This document shows, one piece after another, positions 6,797-14,642 of a stretch of DNA of 41,435 bases. Where the stretch lies: the NCBI GenBank assembly GCA_021621525.1, contig JAJVUU010000009.1, positions 1 through 41,435 on the forward strand, read 5' to 3'. This DNA comes from Caryophanales bacterium. Its GTDB lineage: Bacteria > Bacillota_I > Bacilli_A > RFN20 > CAG-288. The notes below the pieces were generated by a model. That model saw nothing but the letters and a program-made list of their open reading frames with translations, searched no databases and had not been told where the DNA came from. The translations under genes and the position numbers were made by a program. Position 1 is the first letter of the stretch. Every line of letters begins with the position of its first letter.

Positions 6797-7948
6797 ATGG
6801 AAAAATTCAGATGCGAGAGATGTGGTAACGAAGACTTGCGTTTTACCGGAATCAGGAACGGAAAAAGATACTGCAGGAAATGTATCTCCTTCCAAGGAAA
6901 CCTGGCCGATACTTCTTTCGTATGCAAGGAAGGACTTGGGTTGTCCTTGAAATATCCTTTGAGCGACAAGCAGAAAGAAGTTTCCGACAAGGTCGTAAGC
7001 ATACTCAGCCAGAAAAGAAACGTGCTCATCCATGCCGTCACCGGAGCAGGAAAGACCGAGCTTGTCTATCAGGCGATGGAAAATGCCTTGAAAGAAAGAG
7101 GACATGTCGGCTTTGCCACTCCAAGGAAAGATGTCGTCATCGACCTGCTTCCACGAATCAAGGAAGCCTTCCCTCAGGCAGATGTCGTCTCCGTATACGG
7201 CGGACATACGTTTTCCTTGGAAGGAGACATCATCCTTCTTACCACCCACCAGCTCTATCGTTACCGACAGTATTTCGATCTTTTGATTTTGGATGAAATC
7301 GATGCCTTTCCCTACAAGGACAACGATGTCCTGAACCATTTCTTTTATGATGCCGTAAGAGGCAATTATGTCCTTCTTTCGGCAACCCCATCGAAAAGTG
7401 ACATCGACCACATCGAAAAAGACAACGGAGAAGTCGTCTCCCTTTTCGAAAGATACCATAAAGGAAAGCTACCCGAGCCAGTCTTTATCCAACACAGTTC
7501 GGTTCTTCAGAGGGTAGCCGTTCTCCGATTGCTGAAGAAATACCAGGAAGAAAGAAAACCGGTCTTTGTCTTCTCTCCGGAAATCGAAGAAGGAAGAAAC
7601 CTTTTCTTCTTCTTAAGACGTTTTTATCAAAACGGTGCATTCGTCTCTTCCAAGGAGGATTCAAGAAGGCTCGACATCGAGAAGTTCAAGACCCATGAAC
7701 TGGATTACCTCGTCACAACCTCCATCCTGGAAAGAGGCGTCACGGTCAAGAATCTCCAGGTCATCGTCTATATGGCCGACAACGTCATCTATGATTCCGC
7801 AACATTGATCCAGATTGCCGGAAGGGTGGGAAGGAAGATGGATGCCAGAGACGGAGATGTCATCTTCCTGGGAAGAGAGAGCAGTCCGGAGATTGAAGAG
7901 GCTATCTATGAAATCAAAAGATACAATCGAAAAGCACATCTACTGTAA
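6797..7948 (+). CDS. comFA: ComFA-like DNA helicase/translocase
   Basis: A superfamily 2 ATPase of 383 residues. It begins with a four-cysteine zinc finger (CERC...CRKC, about 5-30), then Walker A AVTGAGKTEL, a DEID box in LILDEIDAFP, motif III LLSATPSK, and motif VI QIAGRVGRK. ComFA pulls transforming single-stranded DNA through the ComEC channel at the membrane. The next gene is comFC, overlapping by 41 bases, as in other Firmicutes. Start by the ATG after GGTGAG. No other competence gene is in the window, so competence itself is not shown. Confidence 0.9.
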   Translation: MEKFRCERCGNEDLRFTGIRNGKRYCRKCISFQGNLADTSFVCKEGLGLSLKYPLSDKQKEVSDKVVSILSQKRNVLIHAVTGAGKTELVYQAMENALKERGHVGFATPRKDVVIDLLPRIKEAFPQADVVSVYGGHTFSLEGDIILLTTHQLYRYRQYFDLLILDEIDAFPYKDNDVLNHFFYDAVRGNYVLLSATPSKSDIDHIEKDNGEVVSLFERYHKGKLPEPVFIQHSSVLQRVAVLRLLKKYQEERKPVFVFSPEIEEGRNLFFFLRRFYQNGAFVSSKEDSRRLDIEKFKTHELDYLVTTSILERGVTVKNLQVIVYMADNVIYDSATLIQIAGRVGRKMDARDGDVIFLGRESSPEIEEAIYEIKRYNRKAHLL

Positions 7949-8558
7949 GGCCTGCATGAAAGAGATGAAAGTCTCTCCCATCCGGAACCTGTTGGAAAGA
8001 GATCCTTTGCTGTGCGATGAATGCATTTCTGAAATCATCAAAAAGTTGGAAATAAGAAGAATATTTGATATTCCAATCCTGTTCCTATCAGAATATGACG
8101 GATATCTAAAATCACTGCTGATGAATTACAAGGAGTATGGCGACATCGAACTTGCCGGTTGTTTCCTTTATATCTTCCAACCCTTCATCCGGCTGATGTT
8201 TCCCAATTCCGTTTTCCTTCCTCTTCCAAGCAGCAAAAAGAGGATTCGGAAAAGAGGCTTTGCCCACCTCGAAGAGATGCTCAAGGCAAGTCACCTGAAC
8301 TATCTTTCCGTCTTTGAAAGGGATGATGACATAGAGCAGAAGACACAGAAAGGCTCCCATCGATTCCAGGACAAAGGAATCTATCTCGGAAAAGAGGCTG
8401 AGAAACTGAAAGGAAGGCATGTTGTCCTTTTTGATGATGTCATGACAAGCGGGAGCACCTTCAGGGAATGCCTGAAGCTTGTCAGCAATGCCAAGGTCAG
8501 AAAAATCAGCGGTCTCATCCTGATGGACCATTACAACAAGGGTAAAATCACCCACTAG
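7908..8558 (+). CDS. comFC: ComFC-like phosphoribosyltransferase-domain protein
   Basis: A 216-residue ComFC/GntX-family protein. Two CxxC pairs (CKAC near 13-16 and LCDEC near 34-38) form a zinc finger, and the C-terminal half carries the PRPP-loop signature VVLFDDVMTSGST. Family members work with ComFA in DNA uptake; the enzymatic role of the PRTase fold is unclear. The start chosen overlaps comFA and has an AGAGG site seven bases upstream; a more upstream ATG has no site and a later one would cut off the zinc finger. Confidence 0.87.
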   Translation: MKSKDTIEKHIYCKACMKEMKVSPIRNLLERDPLLCDECISEIIKKLEIRRIFDIPILFLSEYDGYLKSLLMNYKEYGDIELAGCFLYIFQPFIRLMFPNSVFLPLPSSKKRIRKRGFAHLEEMLKASHLNYLSVFERDDDIEQKTQKGSHRFQDKGIYLGKEAEKLKGRHVVLFDDVMTSGSTFRECLKLVSNAKVRKISGLILMDHYNKGKITH

Positions 8559-8571
8559 GAAATTGCAAGAC

Positions 8572-8600
8572 TTTATTTATAAGTACAATTAAATTATAAT
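8572..8600 (+). promoter_or_regulatory. Promoter of the gdpP-rplI-dnaB block
   Basis: TTTATT (8572-8577), 17 bases, perfect TATAAT (8595-8600), 26 bases before gdpP, whose AGGAGG site follows. Confidence 0.6.
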
Positions 8601-8626
8601 TTATCTATCTTCTTTAGGAGGCGGAC

Positions 8627-10648
8627 ATGAACAGAATCTTACTTCTCCAACGCAAATGGCTCACCATCGCTCTCTTTCTTGAGGCTATCGGCTTAGGTAC
8701 CCTGATCGTCTTATACTACTACGTGCCGGACTTTCTCTATTATTTCATCACTCTTATCGCCCTCACGTCCTTCTTTATCGCTTTTGATTTCATCTCCGTC
8801 TTTGTCTTCAACCTCATCCTGACGAAGAAAAAAGGCAAATCCGAACTCAGGGCTGCCGAAATCATCGGAAACGACATCTCCGAAGCCTACCAGTTCGGTG
8901 AAATCGGCCTTGTCGTATGTGACCATGATGACAACATCGTCTGGGTCAACGACTTTTTGGGCAACCGCTTCAAGGACATCGTCGACACCGACATCAAGAA
9001 GAGTTTCCCGGAAACCTATCAGTTCAGCGACCCCAAGAAGCAGGTCGATTCCATCCGTGTCACCTCGGAGAACCATATCTATCGGGTCGAATACCTCAAG
9101 GAAGCCCATCTCTACATCTTCAAGGATATCTCGAAATACGAAGCCTTGGTCGATGCCAAGAAGAACGAAGCACCGGTCATTGGGTATCTATGCATCGACA
9201 ACTATTCCGATGTACAGCTCAACATCAGCGATGAAACAAGATTCACCGACATGCTGGCCGACGTCAGGAAACTGATCTCCAACTTTGCCGCCAAATACCA
9301 TTGCTTCATCAGAAGGATCAAGGATGACCGCTACCTCTTCATCACCACGATGAAGCAGTTCGATCAGATGCAGCTTGACAAGTTTTCCATCATCGACGAC
9401 GTCAGGAAAGAATACCAGAACGGATTCACCATCTCCATCGGTGTCGCCTATGGCTTCCCGGATGACTATCCGAAGAATGCCGAACTTGCCTCAAACGCCC
9501 TTGATGTCGCCCTCTCCAGAGGCGGTGACCAGGCCGTCATCCAGCCGTTTGACAGCCAGCTCATCTTCATCGGAGGCAAGACGGAACTCCAGCCCAGCCG
9601 CAACAGAGTCAAGCTGAGAACCAATTCCACCGCCTTCACCAAGATTCTCTGCAACTACAAGAACGTCATCATCATGCCGCATGACAATGCTGACTTCGAT
9701 GCCATCGGTTCGGCCCTCGGTCTCTACCTCGTCTGTCGAAGCTTCAACATCCCGGCCAGGATCTGCTGGGAAGAGCAGCATATCGAATCCCATGTCAGAA
9801 TCGCCGTCGAAAGCGAATATACCAAGGAAGAGATGGATGAGATCTTCGTCAACATGAAGAACGTCGATGCCGAAATCCACGGAAAAGAGACCTTGCTTCT
9901 GTGCACGGACCATAATGATCCGGAGTTATCCATCTTCCGTGACCTCTTCAACAAATGCCATGAAGTCGTCGTCATCGACCATCACAGGCCAAACGCCAGG
10001 GCCATCGAGAATACGAGGTGGGACTACATCGACACCAGTGCCTCCAGTGCATCGGAAATCGTCACGATGTTCATCACCTTCAACGAGAAGAAGATCAACA
10101 TCGATGAAAGGACGGCGACCTTCCTCTTTGCCGGCATCTGCCTTGATACGAGATTCTTCAAGGAACATGCGACGACCAACACCTTCGATGCTTCCGCCCA
10201 GCTGAAGAACGCCAGGGCCAACGCCCTCAAGGTCTCCGACTATCTCAAGGATGACTTTGAGAACTACCGCCAGAAGGTATCCATCCTCAACAGGGCCGTC
10301 ATGCCTCACTATGGCGTCCTTGTCGCCGTGAGTCCGGATAACGACAAAGTCGACGATGCGATGCTTGCCATCGTCGCCAATGAGGCGATGAACATACGTG
10401 GCGTCTATTGCAGCTTCTGCATCGGCAGAATCAGCCCGACCAAGGTCAAGATTTCCGCAAGGAGCGACTCGACGGTCTCCGTCCAGCTGCTCATGGAAAA
10501 GCTGGGGGGAGGCGGACACCTTGCCGCAGCTGCCTGTGTCAAGGAGAATATGACGGTCGACGAACTCAATACGGCACTCCTGAAAGTGCTTGATGATTAC
10601 CTCGAGGATGCCAAGCTCCATCCCGAGGATGAAAAGAAAGGAGAATAA
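8627..10648 (+). CDS. gdpP: Cyclic-di-AMP phosphodiesterase GdpP
   Basis: Membrane phosphodiesterase that hydrolyses c-di-AMP, a second messenger that controls potassium and osmotic balance. The 673 residues show two N-terminal TM helices (about 10-65), a degenerate PAS domain (about 80-170), a modified GGDEF domain (about 180-310, ending SRGGDQAVI) and the DHH/DHHA1 catalytic part. HDNADFDAIGS and VIDHHRP hold the metal ligands, and GGGGHLAAAA is the DHHA1 signature. An AGGAGG site six bases before the ATG fixes the start. rplI follows after two bases, the order usual in Firmicutes. Confidence 0.95.
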   Translation: MNRILLLQRKWLTIALFLEAIGLGTLIVLYYYVPDFLYYFITLIALTSFFIAFDFISVFVFNLILTKKKGKSELRAAEIIGNDISEAYQFGEIGLVVCDHDDNIVWVNDFLGNRFKDIVDTDIKKSFPETYQFSDPKKQVDSIRVTSENHIYRVEYLKEAHLYIFKDISKYEALVDAKKNEAPVIGYLCIDNYSDVQLNISDETRFTDMLADVRKLISNFAAKYHCFIRRIKDDRYLFITTMKQFDQMQLDKFSIIDDVRKEYQNGFTISIGVAYGFPDDYPKNAELASNALDVALSRGGDQAVIQPFDSQLIFIGGKTELQPSRNRVKLRTNSTAFTKILCNYKNVIIMPHDNADFDAIGSALGLYLVCRSFNIPARICWEEQHIESHVRIAVESEYTKEEMDEIFVNMKNVDAEIHGKETLLLCTDHNDPELSIFRDLFNKCHEVVVIDHHRPNARAIENTRWDYIDTSASSASEIVTMFITFNEKKINIDERTATFLFAGICLDTRFFKEHATTNTFDASAQLKNARANALKVSDYLKDDFENYRQKVSILNRAVMPHYGVLVAVSPDNDKVDDAMLAIVANEAMNIRGVYCSFCIGRISPTKVKISARSDSTVSVQLLMEKLGGGGHLAAAACVKENMTVDELNTALLKVLDDYLEDAKLHPEDEKKGE

Positions 10649-10650
10649 TC

Positions 10651-11109
10651 ATGAAAGTCTTAATGAAGAAAGATTTACGTAAAGTCGGAAAGAAAGGCGA
10701 AATCGTCGAAGTTTCCGATGGATATGGGGCAAACTACCTGATTCCCAACGGCTTTGCCGTCCTCTATACAGCAGAGGCTCAGAGACAGTATGCCATCGAA
10801 CAGGAAGAAGAAAGAAAAGAGATTCTCCGCAAGACCGAGGAAGCCAAAGTCCTTGCCGAGAAGCTCAAGACCATCACGCTTGAATTCTCTGCCAGTGCAG
10901 GAAGAAGAGGCGAGATGATCGGAACAGTCTCCTTCAAGAAGATCCTTGAAGCCCTGAAGAAGGACTATGACATCCGCTTCGACAAGTCTCAGATTGTCGA
11001 AAAGGACGTCATCATCAACGGCTTTGGTCTCACCACTTTGAAAGTCGACATCTTCAATGGCGTTATCGGTGAAATCAGAATCCACGTCTCCCTCAAGGAA
11101 AAGAAATAG
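10651..11109 (+). CDS. rplI: 50S ribosomal protein bL9
   Basis: Ribosomal protein L9, which binds 23S rRNA near the L1 stalk and helps reading-frame maintenance. The 152 residues include the N-terminal signature MKVLMKKDLRKVGKKGEIVE and the motif GYGANYLIPNGFA, then the long connecting helix (about 45-80) and the C-terminal domain. The length is normal. An AAGGAGA site precedes the ATG. It sits between gdpP (2-base gap) and dnaB (2-base gap). Confidence 0.97.
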   Translation: MKVLMKKDLRKVGKKGEIVEVSDGYGANYLIPNGFAVLYTAEAQRQYAIEQEEERKEILRKTEEAKVLAEKLKTITLEFSASAGRRGEMIGTVSFKKILEALKKDYDIRFDKSQIVEKDVIINGFGLTTLKVDIFNGVIGEIRIHVSLKEKK

Positions 11110-11111
11110 AG

Positions 11112-12605
11112 ATGGCCGATATTTCCGATAACAGCAGTCTTCAGCTCGATGAGATTTCCATTCTCGGAAACATCCTGATGGACACCACCGGAGACTGTAT
11201 GCTCACCGTCTCCCAGCATCTGGTTCCGGATGATTTTTGCGATGGAAGAAACAAAGCCGTCTTCTCCTCCTGCATCGCTGCCCAGCAGAAGGGTCGAAGC
11301 GTCGACTTATCCAGTGTCACCGAAGAGCTGAAGAATTCCAAGCTCTATGAGAGCATCGGCGGGGAAGACTACATCCAGACCATCCTGGAAAAGACAGTCC
11401 GCATCGCTCCGGTCGAAACCTATATCACCACCGTCAAGGAAAAGTCCCTGCTCAACCGCTTTCTGAACAAGCTGAGCAACATCATGGATGATGCCAAGAA
11501 CAAACCGATAACCGACATCTCCGATTTCATCGGAAAAAGTGCCGATGACATTCTTGAGATTTCCCAGCAGAGAAATGTTGCCGAAGCCAAATCCCTCGAC
11601 CAGGTCAGCGACGATGTTGTCAAAAAGCTGGTCAAGCAGACCGAGGAATTCCAGAAGAACGGTATCAAGGCCAACGGCGTCACCGGTATCTCCACCGGCT
11701 ATCAGACCATGGACTTCTATACCAAAGGCTGGCACAAGGGAGACATGATCGTCATCGGTGCAAGACCTAGCGTCGGAAAGACGGCCTTTGCCCTGAATCT
11801 TCTTTACAACGTCTCCAAAAAGAAAAAGCCTGTCATCTTCTTCTCTTTGGAAATGTCTGCCGAATCCATCGCCTTGCGTCTTCTTACTTTGACCTCAGGC
11901 CTGTCCACGGATGAGATCAACTCGATGGAATTCCGTCAGGGTTCCACCAAGCAGCATCTTCTTGTCGACACCCATGGCGACAGCGAACTTGCCGCCAAGG
12001 TCAAGAAGCTTCAGCGCGGTCTTGACGAGCTCGTTTCCTTGCCCTTCTACATCGATGACAACCCCGGTTCCAAGATGATGGATATCTCCACCAAGTGCAA
12101 AAAGCTGCAGAACCAGATCCGTGAAATCAAGAAGCAGGATGTCGCCTTGATCGCCATCGACTATCTAGGCCTCATCACCGGTCCTAGCGGAAGTGACAAC
12201 CGTCAGCAGGTCGTCGCCGACATTTCCCGTCAGATCAAGCAGATGGCAAGACAGCTTGAAGTACCTGTCATCGCCCTCACCCAGCTTTCCCGAGACAGCG
12301 AAAAAAGAGACAACCATACGCCTCAGATTTCCGATATCCGTGATTCCGGTGCCATCGAACAGGATGCCGATATGATCTTCATGCTCTATCGTCCTGACTA
12401 CTATACCAAGCAACAGGGTATGGGAAAGGATTCCTCCGACGAGGATAGCCTTCCTGAAGACCCGAGCGAGAATACCAGCGAGAGCAAAGTCAGCGTCATC
12501 CTCATCAAGAACCGTAACGGTTCTACCGGAACCATCAACTATATCTTTGACAAGGAGCACTGCAACTTCACGGCCCTGCAAAAAGACCAGACGGAGGGTT
12601 TCTGA
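11112..12605 (+). CDS. dnaB: Replicative DNA helicase DnaB
   Basis: Hexameric 5'-3' helicase of the replication fork (called DnaC in Bacillus). The N-terminal domain (about 10-115) binds primase; the RecA-like C-terminal domain has Walker A GARPSVGKTAFA (near 217-228), the Walker B region VALIAIDYLGLI and the glutamine-rich motif TQLSRDSEKRDNHTPQISD. At 497 residues it is somewhat longer than the usual 450, with an acidic insert DEDSLPEDPSENTSES near residue 445. There is no intein. It overlaps the next gene by one base (TGATG). Confidence 0.95.
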   Translation: MADISDNSSLQLDEISILGNILMDTTGDCMLTVSQHLVPDDFCDGRNKAVFSSCIAAQQKGRSVDLSSVTEELKNSKLYESIGGEDYIQTILEKTVRIAPVETYITTVKEKSLLNRFLNKLSNIMDDAKNKPITDISDFIGKSADDILEISQQRNVAEAKSLDQVSDDVVKKLVKQTEEFQKNGIKANGVTGISTGYQTMDFYTKGWHKGDMIVIGARPSVGKTAFALNLLYNVSKKKKPVIFFSLEMSAESIALRLLTLTSGLSTDEINSMEFRQGSTKQHLLVDTHGDSELAAKVKKLQRGLDELVSLPFYIDDNPGSKMMDISTKCKKLQNQIREIKKQDVALIAIDYLGLITGPSGSDNRQQVVADISRQIKQMARQLEVPVIALTQLSRDSEKRDNHTPQISDIRDSGAIEQDADMIFMLYRPDYYTKQQGMGKDSSDEDSLPEDPSENTSESKVSVILIKNRNGSTGTINYIFDKEHCNFTALQKDQTEGF

Positions 12606-13363
12606 TGCTTTTTGATGTCATTTCCTCCGGGTCAAAAGGAAACAGCACCCTTGTCATTTCCCATGGCAAGGTTCTTCTTTTGGATTTCGGCATTTCAAAA
12701 AAACGAGTCAATGAAGCCTTGAAGGAATACGGGCTTGCCTTTGAAGACATCTCCGCCTTCTTCATCACCCACACCCACAGCGACCACGCCAGCGACCTAT
12801 TCAATGCACCGATAGATAAAATCTATTCTCCGCAGCCGAAGGTTCCAAAGTTCACCTCGCTGATTGACAAGAAGCATCTTGTCACGGCATTCCAGGAATT
12901 TCATATCGATGGATTCACCATCACCGCCCTTCCCATGTCCCATGACTGTCCGAACACCATGGCTTACCTCATCGATGACCAGGAAGAGACCCTTTGCTAT
13001 GTCACCGATACCGGGTTCATCCCCGAAAAGGACTTCCCCTATCTGGAAGGCAGGACCTATTACATCTTTGAATCCAACCACGATGCCAAGATGCTCTATG
13101 AATCCAAAAGGCCGGATTATCTCATCCGGAGAATCATCTCCGACACTGGTCATCTGAGCAACACCGACAGTGCCTACTATCTGAGCAGGTTCGTCACCAA
13201 GGGCACCAAGGAAGTCATCCTTTCCCATCTTTCGGATGAATGCAACACCCCGACTCTGGCTATCAGCACCTTCGAAAGCGTGATGATGACGCAGCTTGGC
13301 TATCTGCCGGAATGCATCCTCTGCTGTGCCAGCGACAAAAAAGAAACGAAGGGCGGAAGATGA
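12605..13363 (+). CDS. walJ: WalJ/YycJ-type metallo-beta-lactamase-fold exonuclease
   Basis: A 252-residue metallo-beta-lactamase fold protein. The zinc motif is THTHSDHASD, with further ligands in MSHDCP, YVTDTG and LSHLSDE. WalJ/YycJ proteins are double-strand DNA exonucleases linked to mismatch repair and to coordination of replication with cell division. It usually lies in the walRK locus; here it sits between dnaB and rlmH and no walRK is visible. Start by one-base overlap with the dnaB stop and a GGAGG just upstream. Confidence 0.88.
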   Translation: MLFDVISSGSKGNSTLVISHGKVLLLDFGISKKRVNEALKEYGLAFEDISAFFITHTHSDHASDLFNAPIDKIYSPQPKVPKFTSLIDKKHLVTAFQEFHIDGFTITALPMSHDCPNTMAYLIDDQEETLCYVTDTGFIPEKDFPYLEGRTYYIFESNHDAKMLYESKRPDYLIRRIISDTGHLSNTDSAYYLSRFVTKGTKEVILSHLSDECNTPTLAISTFESVMMTQLGYLPECILCCASDKKETKGGR

Positions 13364-13836
13364 ACATCCGTTTCCTCATTCCCGGGAAATGCCGGGAGAA
13401 ATATATCCAGGATGGCGTAAGCGAATACCTGAAGCGGCTTTCCCGCTTTGCCAAGGTAAGTCTTTCCTATCTTCCTGAAGAATCTCTTTCCGAGGATCCT
13501 TCTTCTACCGACATCCAGAAAGCACTTGAAACAGAAGCCAGAAGAGCCTTGAAGGCGATACGTCAGGATGAATATCTCTTTTTGGTCGACATCCACGGCA
13601 AGAAGATGGATACCCCGGAATTTGCCTTGAAGATCAAAGAGGCTACTTCCAGAAACGGAAACCTGGTCTTCCTCTTCGGCTCTTCCTATGGAATGGATGA
13701 TTCCTTAAGGAAGAGAGCCGATTTCTCCTTCTCTCTTTCAGACTTCACCTTCACCCATTATATGGCTTTGCTTCTCTGTGTCGAACAGGTCTACAGAAGC
13801 TTCAAGATCATCCGCGGTGAGACGTATGACAAATAG
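13360..13836 (+). CDS. rlmH: 23S rRNA pseudouridine-1915 N3-methyltransferase RlmH
   Basis: SPOUT-fold methyltransferase that modifies pseudouridine 1915 in helix 69 of 23S rRNA on the assembled 70S ribosome. At 158 residues it has the normal length. The SAM-knot region LVFLFGSSYGMDD and the segment HYMALLLCVEQVYRSFKIIRG match the family. The conserved C-terminal PYHK reads TYDK here. The start ATGA overlaps the walJ stop by four bases; a longer frame upstream is inside walJ and lacks a start signal. Confidence 0.92.
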   Translation: MNIRFLIPGKCREKYIQDGVSEYLKRLSRFAKVSLSYLPEESLSEDPSSTDIQKALETEARRALKAIRQDEYLFLVDIHGKKMDTPEFALKIKEATSRNGNLVFLFGSSYGMDDSLRKRADFSFSLSDFTFTHYMALLLCVEQVYRSFKIIRGETYDK

Positions 13837-13849
13837 AGACGATTTCAAA

Positions 13850-13879
13850 CAGGAATCAAGATTGGCGCCTGCTTTTTAT
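13850..13879 (+). terminator. Probable terminator of the gdpP-rlmH block
   Basis: An imperfect hairpin (CAGG...CCTG enclosing AATC/GATT, with a four-base bulge) is followed by CTTTTTATC shortly after the rlmH stop. Confidence 0.5.
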
Positions 13880-14406
13880 CTTAAATAATACCTTCAATCA
13901 TGACAACGGAAAGTGAATCGACGGATTCATTCAGCCATAGATGACTATTTCAGATATCGGAAGCCACAGGCAAAGGAAGCATCGATAAAACCGACAGGAT
14001 GAGCGTTACAAGAATGGCGAGGTGAAGAACCCAAGCAAAAGAATCGTCATCGCCATTTGCCTGCCGATGAAGCTCCCATTCACCATCTCCGTCTCTATTT
14101 GTTTCCTTGCCGGATTTGCTTTTACGTACTCGTTTGAAGACGCAATGCTGCTAACTATCCTGGAACGTTATGTCGGAATGACTTTGGAAGAAAACAACAA
14201 GATGCTTGAAGAAGCTACTTTGATGCCACTTCATATTGTCTAATGCAATACATGTATGAAATTCTGTTATAACAGTGAGTTGTTCATGACATATTTTGTC
14301 ATTTTTAAGCGAAAGCAAAAATAGAAAACGTTTTAGTGACGATGATTTTTCGTTCTCATCTTCTCCTTCGTTTTCCTACGGAACCTTGATTTTCTTAAAA
14401 TTTTGT
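13880..14406. other. Long intergenic stretch, possibly decayed DNA
   Basis: About 530 bases between the rlmH terminator and the tRNA-Gln promoter. The only thing with coding appearance is the small frame at 14022-14243. A perfect 12-bp palindrome CTGTTATAACAG lies at 14262-14273. I see no RNA gene, repeat array or insertion sequence ends. Confidence 0.5.
14022..14243 (+). CDS. Possible small membrane protein or gene remnant
   Basis: An unrecognised 73-residue frame with a GTG start and no proper ribosome site. It has one hydrophobic stretch (about 17-36, LPFTISVSICFLAGFAFTY) followed by an amphipathic helix rich in Leu and Glu. The second half uses codons like its neighbours. It may be the tail of a lost gene rather than a real small protein. 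Confidence 0.25.
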   Translation: MKNPSKRIVIAICLPMKLPFTISVSICFLAGFAFTYSFEDAMLLTILERYVGMTLEENNKMLEEATLMPLHIV

Positions 14407-14435
14407 TTGACAATGCATTGCCAAGCCCTTATACT
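14407..14435 (+). promoter_or_regulatory. Promoter of tRNA-Gln
   Basis: Consensus TTGACA (14407-14412), exactly 17 bases, TATACT (14430-14435), 13 bases before the tRNA. This is the best sigma-A promoter in the window. Confidence 0.88.
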
Positions 14436-14448
14436 CTTATCTTGCCAT

Positions 14449-14523
14449 TGGGATATAGTCAAGCGGTAAGACAACGGTCTCTGAAACCGTGATGCCTTGG
14501 TTCGAATCCAAGTATCCCAGCCA
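14449..14523 (+). tRNA. tRNA-Gln (anticodon CTG)
   Basis: Seventy-five bases: acceptor TGGGATA/TATCCCA, anticodon stem ACGGT/ACCGT, loop CTCTGAA (anticodon CTG, reads CAG), T arm with TTCGAAT, and an encoded CCA (14521-14523). The U1-A72 pair is typical of tRNA-Gln. CAG-decoding Gln tRNAs like this one are among the substrates of the GatCAB amidotransferase encoded at 19-22 kb in bacteria that lack GlnRS. Confidence 0.95.
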
Positions 14524-14536
14524 TCGAAATCCATAG

Positions 14537-14560
14537 ACTGACCTTCGGGTCAGTTTTTTC
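14537..14560 (+). terminator. Terminator of tRNA-Gln
   Basis: A perfect 7-bp hairpin ACTGACC/GGTCAGT with a TTCG tetraloop is followed by a run of T. Confidence 0.92.
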
Positions 14561-14575
14561 TTGTCCTTCTGAATT

Positions 14576-14597
14576 TCTTTTCTTATATAAGAAAAGA
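14576..14597. promoter_or_regulatory. 22-bp perfect palindrome over the pcrA promoter
   Basis: CTTTTCTTAT followed directly by ATAAGAAAAG, flanked by a matching T/A pair, makes a gapless 22-bp palindrome. It covers the -35 position of the pcrA promoter. A gapless palindrome cannot form a good RNA hairpin loop without losing pairs and has no T run, so an operator for a dimeric repressor is the better reading. The regulator is unknown. Confidence 0.5.
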
Positions 14598-14609
14598 GCT
14601 CCTTCGATT

Positions 14610-14618
14610 TGGTATAAT
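14610..14618 (+). promoter_or_regulatory. Extended -10 promoter of pcrA-ligA
   Basis: TGG then TATAAT, with no recognisable -35. The first in-frame ATG of pcrA directly abuts this -10, so it cannot be in the transcript and the next ATG (14643) must be the start. Confidence 0.65.
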
Positions 14619-14642
14619 ATGACATCAGAAAGAAGAATCAAC

